From Ancistrus triradiatus (taxonomy: Eukaryota > Chordata > Actinopteri > Siluriformes > Loricariidae): 64,000 nt of DNA. The notes beneath the pieces were generated by a model. The model was not told where the DNA came from, ran no database searches, and saw nothing but the letters and a program-made list of their open reading frames with translations. Shown in pieces: positions 11,801 through 23,200 of this stretch (position 1 is its first letter; the number at the start of each line of letters is the position of its first letter). A program made the position numbers and the translations under genes. The stretch is from contig JAJAGP010000428.1 of the NCBI GenBank assembly GCA_025084515.1, positions 319,135 through 383,134 of the forward strand, read 5' to 3'.

Positions 11801-13742
11801 TCTAAATAAATATTAGGTGGGTCAATTATCTAATAAAGGACACAAACTGTTTCGAGTGTAAACAGAATTTAATGGGTTAGATTTAGCTGACTTAGGCGTC
11901 CATTACTTGTTAGCCTTGCAGCCAGTGTGCACCACAGAAGCAATCAGACACCAAACATGGCTCCACATTTCGCCACAGTAAAGATCCATCAAACAGGCAT
12001 TCAGCATACACCAACACACAAGCGAGACTCGATGTGGAAGCAATATTTGTCAAATTCGAGTGCTCTAATTTCATTCTTGTCACCCCCTATGAGCTGTGGG
12101 TGCGATCAGGAGGCGGTTCTCAGTTTACAAATCCCATCCCAACAGTGGGAACCCCACTGAGCTGAACACAGCCCTAGTGACTTATCAACTCTGTACCCAG
12201 CAAGATAACCACCACGTCCCCAGGGCTCGAGAAGAAAAGCCGTGTTTACCCCTCCTTTTTCTTTAAAATGCTTATTTACATGGAGCCAGACCAGGGCCTC
12301 ACATTAGCAACTCAAGTTTGAGACTGCCTTATCAAGGTGACGGAAAGTCTTGATTTTAGATGTAGTGTGTGAAACGGCAGAAACCAGTGCGCTCCATTAA
12401 TACCCCACACCCAGATCCTGTCAGCATGTTTCCTACCAGCACACCTTAATCCAGTCTACCTGAGTGCAGAAACTTGAGATCAGATGTAAAACGAAACCAG
12501 TTTTGCAAAAGGAGTTCGGTTCTTGTCTAAGAACAACTTAACCGACAGCACTGCAGCGCTACAGCTCATTATTTAAATCATCCACTAGACTAAAGGAATA
12601 GCTCAGAGTTTTTACATTACTGTACCGAGAAAAGATTGGACTGTTTTCTGTTAATAAATAGATTTAACTTCATTATATAAAATGTCAATTCAAGATTACA
12701 CCCACTATAGTCTGACAATGAAGGTTAGGATTAGGCAGATTAAAAGTAGTAGTACAGGAAAGTATAAGCAAAAAAAGTAGTCCTGTCTGATGACTTGGCT
12801 TTTTTGTTTTGTTTTTACACATTGACGTTTAAAGTAGTCTACAAATACTTTCAGTTAAAGAATTTATCAAAGTAATACAATAATATGTTTGTCTAAGTGT
12901 ATTGATGCATGCTCAATAATCCATGCTAAGTAAATCCCATAAAGTACTTTCTGGGATGTTGGTGTAAGCATTTACTGAAAGCTCAACAAATGCCCTTAGA
13001 CTTACACTATACTTAGATCAAGTAAGCAACGTTTTTTTTTATTATTGTTATTTAAATCTCTCTAAAGTATGAACAATAATCAATGCTCAGCTACTCTACT
13101 GCCCAGATATGCAGGTCCCACAAAAGTAGCTGGACCAGAAAGTGATTTCATAAGGATATCTGGGCAAAGTGAGAATATATTACAATAAAGTAAGTGTTTT
13201 ATAAACTAGGCTGCAAATACAGATCAAACAGCCACTGACCTCCCTTTAAAGTTTGGTCGAGAAAACCACTTTAGAACAGGAAAAGAACTGAAAAATGGTC
13301 AATCGTTCGTAAGGGTGAGTCTGGATTATCCCTTAAACATATTATTATGATATATTTTACATACAAACATACATGGCCTACATGACCTGAACCTTAAAGA
13401 TGTTCGTCCAGTTGACATATGACACCAAACATCTTTCTAATACACCATATCTATGGACACTAATCAACATTTGCAAACTTTATAGTTATGGAAAAGTATT
13501 ACCCCACAAGTATCTGGCGAGGCTATAAAATTGGAAAAGTAAGTTCTCTCAGAGGAGCAGTTGGGTCTAAATGATATTTCACTCTAAACAGGCTAATGGC
13601 TCCTTATCAAACTGACTTCACTGCTTTGTTTTCCACACTACAGCCTGAATAAACAATCACTGCGCTCCACTCTAACGCAGCAGAGCGCGCAGAAGGCCGA
13701 ACGTGTAGCTGCCACATCACGGAGTAAACCACTGACACTCAC

Positions 13743-14167
13743 TTGAGAAAGTACTTCTGGCCGGTGGACGTGTAGGCCATCTCCCAGCCGGGCGGCAATG
13801 GAAGCTCGTCGGTCACATCGAAGGACTGGTGGCGGCTGTGAGCGTGCGCGTGTTGAGCAGGGGTCGCGGCGGCGGCTGCCGTGAGTGCTCCCTGTCCGGG
13901 CTGCAGGGACGCCGGGGAGGAATGAGAGCGCACATGCTGAGGGACGAGCCGCGGCGGCTGCTGGCTGCCTGAATCCGTGCTGGACTGGCGGGAGTGAGAT
14001 CCAGAATCGGGCTCCTTGAAGAAGGACTCGGGCAGGTGTTTCTTTCTCCAGGAACTCGGCCTCGGGTTCATAACGGCATTAAAAAGCGCCTCGAGGTCCG
14101 TGTCCGGATCCTTAGCGACGTGGATCACTTGTTGACCGGGCAGAGGCTGGACAGGGTTGGAGCTCAT
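13743..14167 (-). CDS. WWTR1: WWTR1 (TAZ) first coding exon, 141 codons plus 2 nt
   Basis: WWTR1/TAZ is the Hippo-pathway transcriptional coactivator that binds TEAD factors in the nucleus and is retained in the cytoplasm by 14-3-3 when phosphorylated. The exon starts at the ATG complementary to 14165-14167. It encodes the N-terminal TEAD-binding region (about residues 19-58, containing DTDLEALFNAVMNPRPSSW and LPESFFKEPDSGSHSRQSS). LATS-type HxRxxS sites end at Ser63, Ser83 (HVRSHS) and Ser115. The first half of the WW domain follows (ELPLPPGWEM, Trp128). The donor GTGAGT follows two bases after Leu141, splitting the WW domain as in vertebrate TAZ. Residues 94-105 are an alanine-rich stretch. 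The length and motifs identify TAZ; YAP1 has a longer proline-rich N-terminus. The remaining exons are off the left edge. Confidence 0.95.
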
Positions 14168-14700
14168 GTTTGTTTTGTTGGCTTGGGAAAGCTTGTAACT
14201 AACAGTCGCTTCAAACTAAATCGCGAACTTATCAAACGAGGCAAAGTTTTTCTTTTTTAGCCCGACAAAGTTAAAGCGAGGCTAAAAAACATTTCATACG
14301 GTTCGACATGCGAAAAAAGGTGTCGAAGTAACTTTCTTTCTTCTCTCTGTCGAACTTCCCAAATCCACAGCCACTCTCTCCAGTGCCTCGGAAACTTTGT
14401 AAACTTTTCTCCCACAGTGCCTGTGTCAGCATTCCATCATGCATATTCAATAAACCCACACCCCCGTGTCAACGCCCGCTCATGATTATTTAACTAGACA
14501 CTGTGTTAGCGGTGATATTGCCTTATGAATATTTATAAATTTAGTGGTTGTTGCGACACCGTCTTATGAATATTTCATAAGCTTTCTTGCTCAATTCGAC
14601 ACTTTGCATACTTATACGCAGTCACATAGGCCCCGCCCCAGACAGGAAACTTTGTAGTCGTTACAGGAGGAGGCAGTGATTTTCTGACTGGTTATATATT
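14168..14700 (-). promoter_or_regulatory. WWTR1: WWTR1 5' flank / probable 5' UTR and promoter
   Basis: This lies upstream of the WWTR1 start codon on the minus strand. It has a GC-box-type CCCCGCCCC at 14631-14639, a TEAD-type CATTCCA at 14430-14436, and two copies of CTTATGAATATTT starting near 14522 and 14563. A 62-codon upstream frame (14459-14271) has no recognisable product. The transcription start cannot be fixed from sequence alone. Confidence 0.45.
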
Positions 14701-15069
14701 TGACAACGTTCTTCAATTCTATGAGCTGATAATGACTTGTATTTCTTTTAAATACATTTATTCATACATTTCTCTCTGTCTTTGTGACTGCCCCAGGCTG
14801 TAAACAAGAAAAACAAACACAAAAAGTGGATAGTCTGAGCAACACTTTTGTCCAAACTAGCTTAGCTTTTGGTTAGTGTGTGGAAGGGCGGTATCAGTCA
14901 GCCTTCAAACATTTCAATACTAGAACGTATTTTTGAACATTCATTCATTCGTTCATTTTCTGATCAGCTTAATCCTGATCAGGGTCATTGGAAAGCGGTG
15001 CTTTGTACATCTACAAGGTGGAGCAATATGGTAGATGTGTCTAATAGCATGCACAGTGAATAAACACAG

Positions 15070-16070
15070 TGTTTAAAAACTCCAGCAGCATTGGTGTGTC
15101 TGATCCAATCGTATCAGAAACACACACACTAACACACCACTAAAACATCTGTGTCACTGCACTGCTAACTATCACACACCTTGCTCTTGGAGTGATCTTT
15201 GTTGGTTGACCACTCCTGGGGAGGGTAACAAGGGTCTTGAATTTTTTCCAGTTGTACACAATCTGTCTGACTGTGGATTGGTGGAGTCCAAACTCTTTAG
15301 AGATGGTTTTGAAACCTTTTCCAGCCTCATGAGCATCAACAACTCTTTTTCTGAGGTCCTCAGAAATCTCCTTTGTTTGTGCCATGATACACTTCCACAA
15401 ACATGTTGTGAAGAGCAGATTTTGATAGATCCCTGTTCTTTAAAAAAAAAAAAACAAGATGCCAACTCACACCTGATTGTCATCCCATTGATTGAAAACC
15501 CCTGACTCAACTTACCTGCTAATCCTAGAGGTTCACAAACTTTTGCTACTCGCTAATATGTAATATTGGATCATTTTCCTCAATAAATAAATGGCCAAGT
15601 ATAATGTTTTTGTCTCATTTGTTTAACTGGGACTTTTAGGACTTATGTGAAAGTCTGATGATGTTTTAGGTCATATTTATGCAGAAATCTAGAAAATTCG
15701 AAAGGGTTCACAAACTTTCAAGCACCACTGTAAACTGTTGAGGAACATGCAAGCTGAGGCAGATGATTAAAAACTCCAGCAGCATTGGTGTGTCTGATCC
15801 AATCGTACCAGCAGCACACACTAACACATCAGTGTCACTGCACTGCTAAGAATGATCCACCACCCAAATAGTAAATGATCTGTGCTGGTCCTGTGGGGGT
15901 CCTGACCATTAGAGAACAGAGTAAAAAGAACTAACATTGTATGTAAAGAAATGGACTACAGTCTGTAATTGTAGAACTACTGTATAAAGTGCATCTATAT
16001 GGTAGGTGGAATTGATAAAATGGACGATGAGGGTTCACAAAAGAAGGTGTACCTAATATTTCAACACGTT
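15070..16070 (+). repeat. Interspersed repeat (Rep3) interrupted by a Tc1-A block
   Basis: The phrase AACTCCAGCAGCATTGGTGT begins two near-identical blocks of about 90 bp, at 15074-15166 and 15766-15853. Both run to 'gtcactgcactgctaa'. Downstream of the second block the repeat continues with CCTGTGGGGGTCCTGACCAT and 'gtagaactac', also found at 47930-47960. Between the blocks sits the Tc1 fragment described separately. Confidence 0.65.
15167..15732 (-). pseudogene. Tc1-like transposase 5' fragment (lineage A, copy 1)
   Basis: The minus strand reads MAQTKEISEDLRKRVVDAHE, then AGKGFKTISKEFGLHQSTVR, the paired helix-turn-helix head of the lineage-A transposase. The right edge ends in the terminal repeat (AAACTTTCAAGCACCACTG) next to TA. 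The left edge stops abruptly inside the transposase where it meets repeat Rep3, so the catalytic region is absent. The 36 bp beyond the right end match the flank of copy 2 at 18847. Confidence 0.8.
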
Positions 16071-16649
16071 TAACACCATAATCATTAAGCAATTCGATTT
16101 AAAATAAAAAAGGAAACCTATGACATTCAGCTTTGTCCCCTGGAATCAAAGCAAGTTTTGCAAGAACAATCTCATATTACTATTTAATAGTTCTGTGAAA
16201 CTCATTCCCCTAAAACAAATACTGCATTTCTTTCAGTTCAAAACACAGTCCTCAGACTCTCTATATCAGCAGAGGATTTAATAAGCGTTTGTGCAGAAGA
16301 TACGGAGTCGAATGTTTTGTTTGTGTAACCCATAATGGAACTTGTGATTGTCTTGCTTCACCCAAACCTCACCAGACCTGTTCCACTAAGACACACTGTA
16401 CAAGCCTGCGTCAGGTTCAGGACTAACAGACAAGCCAATCTGAGAACAGTACTCCAACTACATTGAGCCTTACAAGTTTGGGCACCCTTAAGATCTTTCT
16501 AAGCAGGAACTTCTACAAGAGCAGACGTGATTATGACATATTTCAGCACATTTTATGAATCAGTAGTGTTTATTTATTATTAATAAGCATTATATAGGCT
16601 TCCTTGTATTAAAATTCGACATGTGAAACCAGAATGAAGCATAATATCA

Positions 16650-17075
16650 AGTGAGCAAGTTTTCTGTGGATCAGTTTCAGTGTGAATCCACATTCAAACG
16701 TGCCTGGTTATCGGTGCTAGACCAGCTGGGGCCAGTATTTCAAAAACTGCCTACCTTGTGAGGTTTCTATGCAATGGTGTGATCGGAGAAAAAATATCCA
16801 GCAACAAGGGGTCCTGTGGACCTAACTCGTCAACAAAAGGCATAAGAGGAGGATGTCAAGGATCATTCTGATGAATGGGCAGTACACAGTCAAGCAAATT
16901 GTAGCTGAGAACTGTGCCCAAACCCACAACTCGTCATTCATTAGCACAGACAGACTATATCAGCAGACGACCAGTCTGAGTGCCATTGCTGTCTAAGAGA
17001 AACAGAAACGCAAGACCCTAGTGGGCAAAAGCACCAAAATGGGAGAACTGAGCAGTAAAAACATTGGCAGGTCAG
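16650..17075 (+). pseudogene. Decayed Tc1/IS630-type transposase remnant
   Basis: The plus frames contain pieces such as RRMSRIILMNGQYTVKQIVA and NSSFISTDRLYQQTTS, ending in a SDES-like segment (aggtcagatgaatcctg), interrupted by stops. The layout resembles the middle of a Tc1-like transposase. No terminal repeats were identified, so the call is tentative. Confidence 0.4.
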
Positions 17076-17089
17076 ATGAATCCTGATTT

Positions 17090-17170
17090 TTGTTGCCTCG
17101 CCAAGGCTCCAACCCGGGTCCTTGTGGTGCTGAGCTATCGTATTAGACTGCTGACCCCTGTGAAGGCACA
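17090..17170 (+). repeat. tRNA-like repeat fragment (Rep6)
   Basis: A short segment with CCAACCCGGGTCCTTGTGGTG and 'agactgctgaccc'. It resembles the B-box end of repeat copies at 38290 and 62880. Confidence 0.35.
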
Positions 17171-17344
17171 ATTCACATCTAGTGTATGTGGCCTAATTTA
17201 GTTCTTTGTATACAGCACAGTTGCCTGCTATGGCACATAATGTCTGAATTTGTCCGAAAATGGAGCATGGACTCATAATAAGAGGATGTTCTCCTACATA
17301 CTTGTACTTTCTGTTCTTTGTGTGACCTTAAGGGATATGAGCTA

Positions 17345-18846
17345 CAGTGATGCTTGAAAGTTTGTGCACAATTTAGAATGCTCTACATGTCTGCATAAAT
17401 ATGACCTAAAACATCAGATTTTCACACAAGTCCTAAAAGCAGATAAAGAGAACCCAGTTAAACAAATGAGACAAAATATTATACTTGGTCATTTATTTAT
17501 TGAGGAAAACTATCCAATATTACATATTAACGAGTAACAAATGTATGTGAACCCTTGCTTTCAGTATCTGGTGTGACCCCTCTGTGCAGCAATAACTGCA
17601 GCTAAACGTTTCCTGTAACTGTTGATCAGTCCTGCACACCGGCTTGGAGGAATTTTAGCCCATTCCTCCGTACAGAACAGCTTCAGCTCTGGGATGTTGG
17701 TGGGTTTCCTCACATTAGCTGCTCACTTCAGGTCCTTCCACAGCATTTCGATTGGATTAAGGTTATGACTTTGAGTTGGTCATTCCAAAACATTAACTTT
17801 ATTTTTTTTAACCATTATTTTGTTGAACGACTTGTGTGCTTAGGCTCGTTGTCTTGCTGCATGACCCACCTTCTCTCAATGATGGCAAGCTGTCCTGGCC
17901 CAGATGCAGCAAAACAGGCCCAAACCATGATATTACCACCACCATGTTTCACAGATGGGATAAGGTTCTTATGCTGGAAAGCAGTGTTTTCTTTTCCCCA
18001 AACATAACTTTTTTTTAAACCAAAACGTTCTATTTTGGTCTCATCCATCCACAAAACAATCTTCCAATAGCCTTCTGGCTTGCCCACTTGTTCTTTAGCA
18101 AACTGCAGATGAGCAGCAATGTTCTTTTTGGAGAGCAGTGGCTTTGTCCTTGCAACCCTGCCATGCACCCCATTGTTGTTCAGTGTTCTTCTGATGGTGG
18201 ACTCATGAACATTAGCCAATGTGAGAGATACCTTCAGTTGCTTAGAAGCTACCCTGGGGTCCTTTGTGACCTCGCCAACTATCACACGCCTTGCTCCTGG
18301 AGTGATCTTTGTTGGTCGACCACTCCTGAGGAGGGTAACAATGATCCTGAATTTCCTCCATTTGTATACAATCTGTCTGACTGTGGATTGGTGGAGTCCA
18401 AACTCTTTAGAGATGGTTTTGTAACCTTTTCCAGCCTGATGAGCATCAACAACTTTTTTTCTGAGGTTCTCAGAAATCTCCTTTGTTTGTGCCATGATAC
18501 ACTTCCACAAATATGTTGTGAAGAGCAGATTTTGATAGATCCCTGTTCTTTAAATAAAACAAGGTGCCCACTCACACCTGATTGTCATCCCACTGATTGA
18601 AAACACCTGACTCAACTTACCTGCCAATCCTAGAGGTTCACAAACGTTTGCCACTCACTAATATGTAATATTGGATCATTTTCCTCAATAAATAAATGGC
18701 CAAGTATAATATTTTTGTCTCATTTGTGTAACTGGGTTCTCTTTATCTACTTTTAGGACTTGTGTGAAAATCTGATGATGTTTTAGGTCATATTTATGCA
18801 GAAACCTAGAAAATTCTAAGGGTTCACAAACTTTCAAGCACCACTG
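17345..18846 (-). mobile_element. Tc1-like transposon, lineage A copy 2 (terminal repeats intact, transposase damaged)
   Basis: The element is 1502 bp, bounded by CAGTGATGCTTGAAAGTTTG on the left and its complement ending CACTG on the right, with TA duplicated outside. A transposase frame of 231 residues (18510 to 17815) carries the helix-turn-helix, the first catalytic Asp (WMDETKIE), the GGGNIMVWACFA block and the second Asp (QQDNEPKHTS). Between the last two, about 30 residues are missing. The frame then stops before the third acidic motif, which survives out of frame near 17745-17765. A frameshift and internal deletion therefore make it inactive. Confidence 0.85.
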
Positions 18847-18849
18847 TAA

Positions 18850-20285
18850 ACTGTTGAGGAACACGCAAGCTGAGGCAGATGATCTCGATGTCCATTTAAT
18901 TCTACTAGTAAATGTGAATGATTAATAACTCGACCATTATCCTATTGGCAAGAAATGTGTTTTTGCTCATGTTATCTCAAAGTATGTCCAAAAAATTAAC
19001 ATTTACTGTGAAGACAGAGTAGAAGCACAACAAGCATCTATTTATGTCTTTATAAAACAACCATTTGATATATTCGAAGAAAACATTATGGGAATACATG
19101 GACTCCTACATGAAACTGTACAGTTTAGGTTGCCAGAGTTAAGTTCATGTCAGCAGAGCAAGCTTAATGTTAAACCTCATTAATTATAAACTGGTCCCAC
19201 AGTGTGTAGCTCTTTCTAGAAACTAAAGAACAATGCTGACAAATGCTTTGTGAAGAAACAGCATAAAATAAACGCTTACAAGCTTGAACATGTAAATGAT
19301 AGTTCATTCATGTGATGGCACTAATGTACTTGTGATATGGACAGTCCTGGTCTGCCTCATGTGCCACATACCCCACCCCTAAACTCGCACCCATGTCCTT
19401 CATTCGCCAGAAATGATTTTGGTGTTCTGGCCCTTATCCTCGCACTAGACCGTTCTAGGATTGTTTACGCCAGACCTGGAGAACTCAACTCCTCAACCGA
19501 CAGCCCTTGCCTCACCAGAGGTGGTATACAAATCACAGCAGCTCACTGGTTAAAGCACTGGCTCTTTATGCTATGCTTCTCTGGCTCACATTCCACCTCT
19601 GGTGAGGTGATGGCTGACGGTTACAAATTTGAGTTCCCCAGGCCAGAGCAATGAATAGCCAAGGTGAAGCAGGTGGCATAATGGTAGGTGGTAATGGTAG
19701 AATCCCATGCAAAGGTTTGGGCACACCACTCAAATTAGATGTTTACTATTTTACCAAATTGAAAATGAACTGTATTAGGAGCAAGCAAAAAAATGTGATT
19801 AATCACAGTTAAATGATTTTATCTCATTGACAGACCTACAGACATAGACACATGCACAGACGCACACTAAAAGGGGGTGTGTGTACTTTTTTAAACTTTC
19901 TATAGCCTGCAGGCCACTAAATTGAAACCGATGCTGCAGAACAAATCTGCCCTCTTGGACTCCCTGTCACAGTGTGCCAATATTAGGCTCATACAAAGTA
20001 CTTTTATTAGGTTGTGAGATTTTATGTTGTTTACTTTACGTGTTAGTTACTTTATGAGCATCGTTTCTGCAGTGTACTGAAGTTTGAGGAACTGAAGATC
20101 TGATCAGTAAAGCCTAGTTCACTGTCTCTTTCATTTATGACCATATACGTACAATATTATAACGTGACCATTCCTGTTTGCAGCTCAGATCAGTCTATAT
20201 CGCAGAGTGACTCCAGAACCAGACCTGGAAATCCCTGCCTTAATGTGACCATTTCCACCATCTAGTGGTTGCTCTACACACAACG
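18850..20285. other. Region between the Tc1-A2 element and the COMMD2 stop codon
   Basis: This contains the 3' flank of COMMD2. Around 19490-19640 there is a tRNA-like segment ('gcagctcactggttaaagcactgg'), probably a SINE fragment. Around 19692-19760 there is GCAAAGGTTTGGGCACACCA, resembling a Tc1-type end. I see no gene. Confidence 0.5.
20003..20008 (-). promoter_or_regulatory. COMMD2: Candidate COMMD2 poly(A) signal AATAAA
   Basis: AATAAA on the minus strand lies about 280 nt after the COMMD2 stop codon. This is the expected order and spacing, but cleavage-site evidence is absent. Confidence 0.4.
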
Positions 20286-23200
20286 TTATTTGATGTTTCG
20301 GAGGATTCGGCGGCAGTGGTTGCTCTTGACCTCGGCAAGGGCGCATTCCAGCTCCTGGGTGAGATGCAGGAGTGTGGCGGGGTCTGTTTGGAGAACACGA
20401 GCACTCCGTGTCCCTTCATTCTCCAGATGGAGCTTCAGGCTGACTGTAGGTTTAACCTGCTGTCTTAGAGTCCTGCTGGCCAGCTACAAGGACGATCAAA
20501 CACAAATATAACTGAGTAAATGGCAGAAATATGGTTACACAAAACACCTAAGCAATGTACGTACGTTCTCAAGTTTGGAAATGTACATTTTTGCAGGCAA
20601 CACTGGTTCAAAATACTTACAGCCATTTTTACAATCAATCACACACAGACATCTCCAGAATTATTGGTGCCCTTGGTAAAGAGGCTTAATTGGTTATTTA
20701 ATACTACCATTGTAGTTTGGCCATGCCACAATTAAAATGGCAGAATCTGTAAACAAGGCATCCTCTGGTATGTTAACACATATCAGGTGGTGGAAATTCA
20801 CCTGTTAAATAAAAAAAAAATACCAACCAAAATTATTATTGTTTCACAAGCCTGGTAGCCTCCTACCTGTACTTTACCAGACCTCAGAGATTATAAACCA
20901 CAAATCCACACATTATCCAAATCTCTTAAGTCAAAGAATGACAAATTTCATTGGTTTAGCATTACATCATTGAAAAGAGGTAACACCCATCTCCTGTTAA
21001 CCTAAAATGGGCAAAAGCAGTCTCTTCCTCCTCTCATCATCCTCGATACCATTAGGGCACTCAGAGTAAGACATTTACATGTTATGTATGAGTGTGTGTT
21101 GCATTATTACCCGCTTTGTGTTTTCTAATGTTATGCTGTAAGTGTGATCTGGTTTGAATGTAGTATGAATGCATAAAAGGGAATGATTTAATGTGTGATG
21201 ATGACCAAGGTCTTAACAATTATAGCAAATTATAATAGGAAATTAAAATCTGTTTTTTAACTTCGGATGTTATGGTGTAAACAGCTGGTAAAATAAAAAA
21301 AAGTTTTACAACCATAATTATCATTTCATTTCAATTCATTTGAAGGAATATTCATTTTCTTTGCATGAACTATGAGCGTACATAGGAACTATGTTACAGT
21401 CTGTGTTGTGCACAGACCAGGTTTCCTCTGGAAGAGGAATGAAATGGAAAAGTTTGTACTCTGCTTAACACTACAACCACCATCAGCTACACATACCTAG
21501 AAATGCCAAGTGGCAGTCATTTGGCTGCTGTGACTTCCTACTAGTAGCACCATGCTGTAATTACTGTGATGTGAAAAACAGTGATGTGAAAAAAAGTGCT
21601 TCGGAACATCAAACCAATTTAAATATTAGTCAAAGACAACACATGTAAACACAAAATGCAGTTTTTAAATAAAGGTGTTTATTATTAAGGGAGAAAAAAA
21701 ATCCAAACCTACATGGCCCTGTGTGAAAAAGTGATTGCCCCCTAAACCTAATAACTGGTTGGGCCACCCTTAGCAGCAACAACTGCAACCAAGCGTTTGC
21801 GATAACTTGCAATAAGTCTTTTACAGCGTTGTGGAGGAAATTTGGCCACTCCTCTTTGTAGAATTGTTGTAATTCAGCCACACCGGAGGGTTTTCGAGCA
21901 TGAACGGCCTTTGTAAGGTCATGCCACAGCATCTCAATAGGATTCAGGTCAGGACTTTGACTAAGCCACTCCAAAGTCTTCATTTTGGTTTTCCTCAGCC
22001 ATTCAGAGGTGGACTTGCTGGTGTGTTTTGGATCATTGTCCTGCTGCAGAACCCAAGTTCGTTTCAGCTTGAGGTCAGGAACAGATGGCCGAACATTCTC
22101 CTTCAGGATTTTTTGGTAGACAGCAGAATTCGTAGGTCCATTTATCACAGCAAGTCTTCCAGGTCCTGAAGCAGCAGAACAGCCCCAGACCATCACACTA
22201 CCACCACCATACTTTATTGTTGTTATAATGTTCTTTTTCTGAAATTCTGTGTTACTTTTACTCCAGATGTAATGGGACACACCTTCCAAAGAGTTCAACT
22301 TTTGTCTCGTCAGTCCACAGAATGTTTTCCCAAACGTCTTGGGGATCATCAAGATGTGTTCTGGAAAAACTGAGACGAGCTTTAATGTTCTTTTTGCTCA
22401 GCAGTGGTTTTTGTCTTGGAACTCTGTCATGCAGGCCATTTTTGCCCAGTCTCTTTCTTACGGTGGAGGCATGAACACTGACCTTAACTGAGGCAAGTGA
22501 GGCCTGCAGTTCTTTGGATGTTGTTGTGGGGTCTTTTGTGACCTCTTGGATGAGTTGTCACTGCGCTCTTGGGGTAATTTTTGCCGGCCGGCCACTCCTG
22601 GGAAGGTTCACCACTGTTCCATGTCTTCGCCATTTGTGGATAACGGCTCTCACTGTGATTCGCTGGAGTCCCAAAGCTTTAGAAATGGCTTTATAACCCT
22701 TTCCAGACTGATAGATCTCAATTACTTTCTTTCTCAATTGTTCCGGAATTTCTTTGGATCTTTTAAGGATCTTTTGGTGTACTTCACTTTGTCAGGCAGG
22801 TCCTATTTAAGTGATGTCCTCACTGAGAACAGGTGTGGCAATAATCAGGCCTGGTTGTGGCTAGAGACAGTGAACTCAAGTGTGATAAACCATAGTAAAG
22901 TCATGTTTTAACAGAAGGGGGAATCACTTTTTCACACAGGGCCAAGAAGGTTTGGATTTGCTTCACCCTTAATAAACACTTTCATTTAAAAACTGCACTT
23001 TGTGTTTACTCGTGTTGTCTTTGACTGATATTTAAATTGGTCTGAAACACTTACGTGTGACAAACATGCAAAAAAATAGGAAATCAGAAAGAGGGCAAAC
23101 ACTTTTTCACACCACTGTACTTACTTAAAGGTTTAAAGGTATAAAGAGTTTAAAAGGCGATATTGCATTGCCTGTTCTGGAAATTTGTGTTTCTTCAAGT

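Larger units (their letters stand above)
1..13742 (-). other. WWTR1: WWTR1 intron 1 (partial, runs off left edge)
   Basis: This is the stretch downstream of the WWTR1 first coding exon on the minus strand. The donor GTGAGT lies directly after that exon, and I found no frame resembling the rest of the WW domain or the coiled-coil and C-terminal part of TAZ. The second coding exon should therefore lie left of the window. Recognisable contents are listed separately: a fold-back pair (2345-2590 and 5820-6300), tRNA-like SINEs (2735-3050, 8128-8400), a 3' SINE-like repeat (6925-7075) and Tc1 fragments (7781-7940, 10141-10696). There is also a degenerate tandem array at 4255-4885. I see nothing definable in 60-2340, 3760-4250, 4900-5820, 8400-10140, 10700-11600 or 11800-13740. 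Confidence 0.75.

Noticed and set aside
13994..14260. 88-codon plus-strand frame
   Set aside because: Antisense shadow of the WWTR1 coding exon and its 5' UTR.
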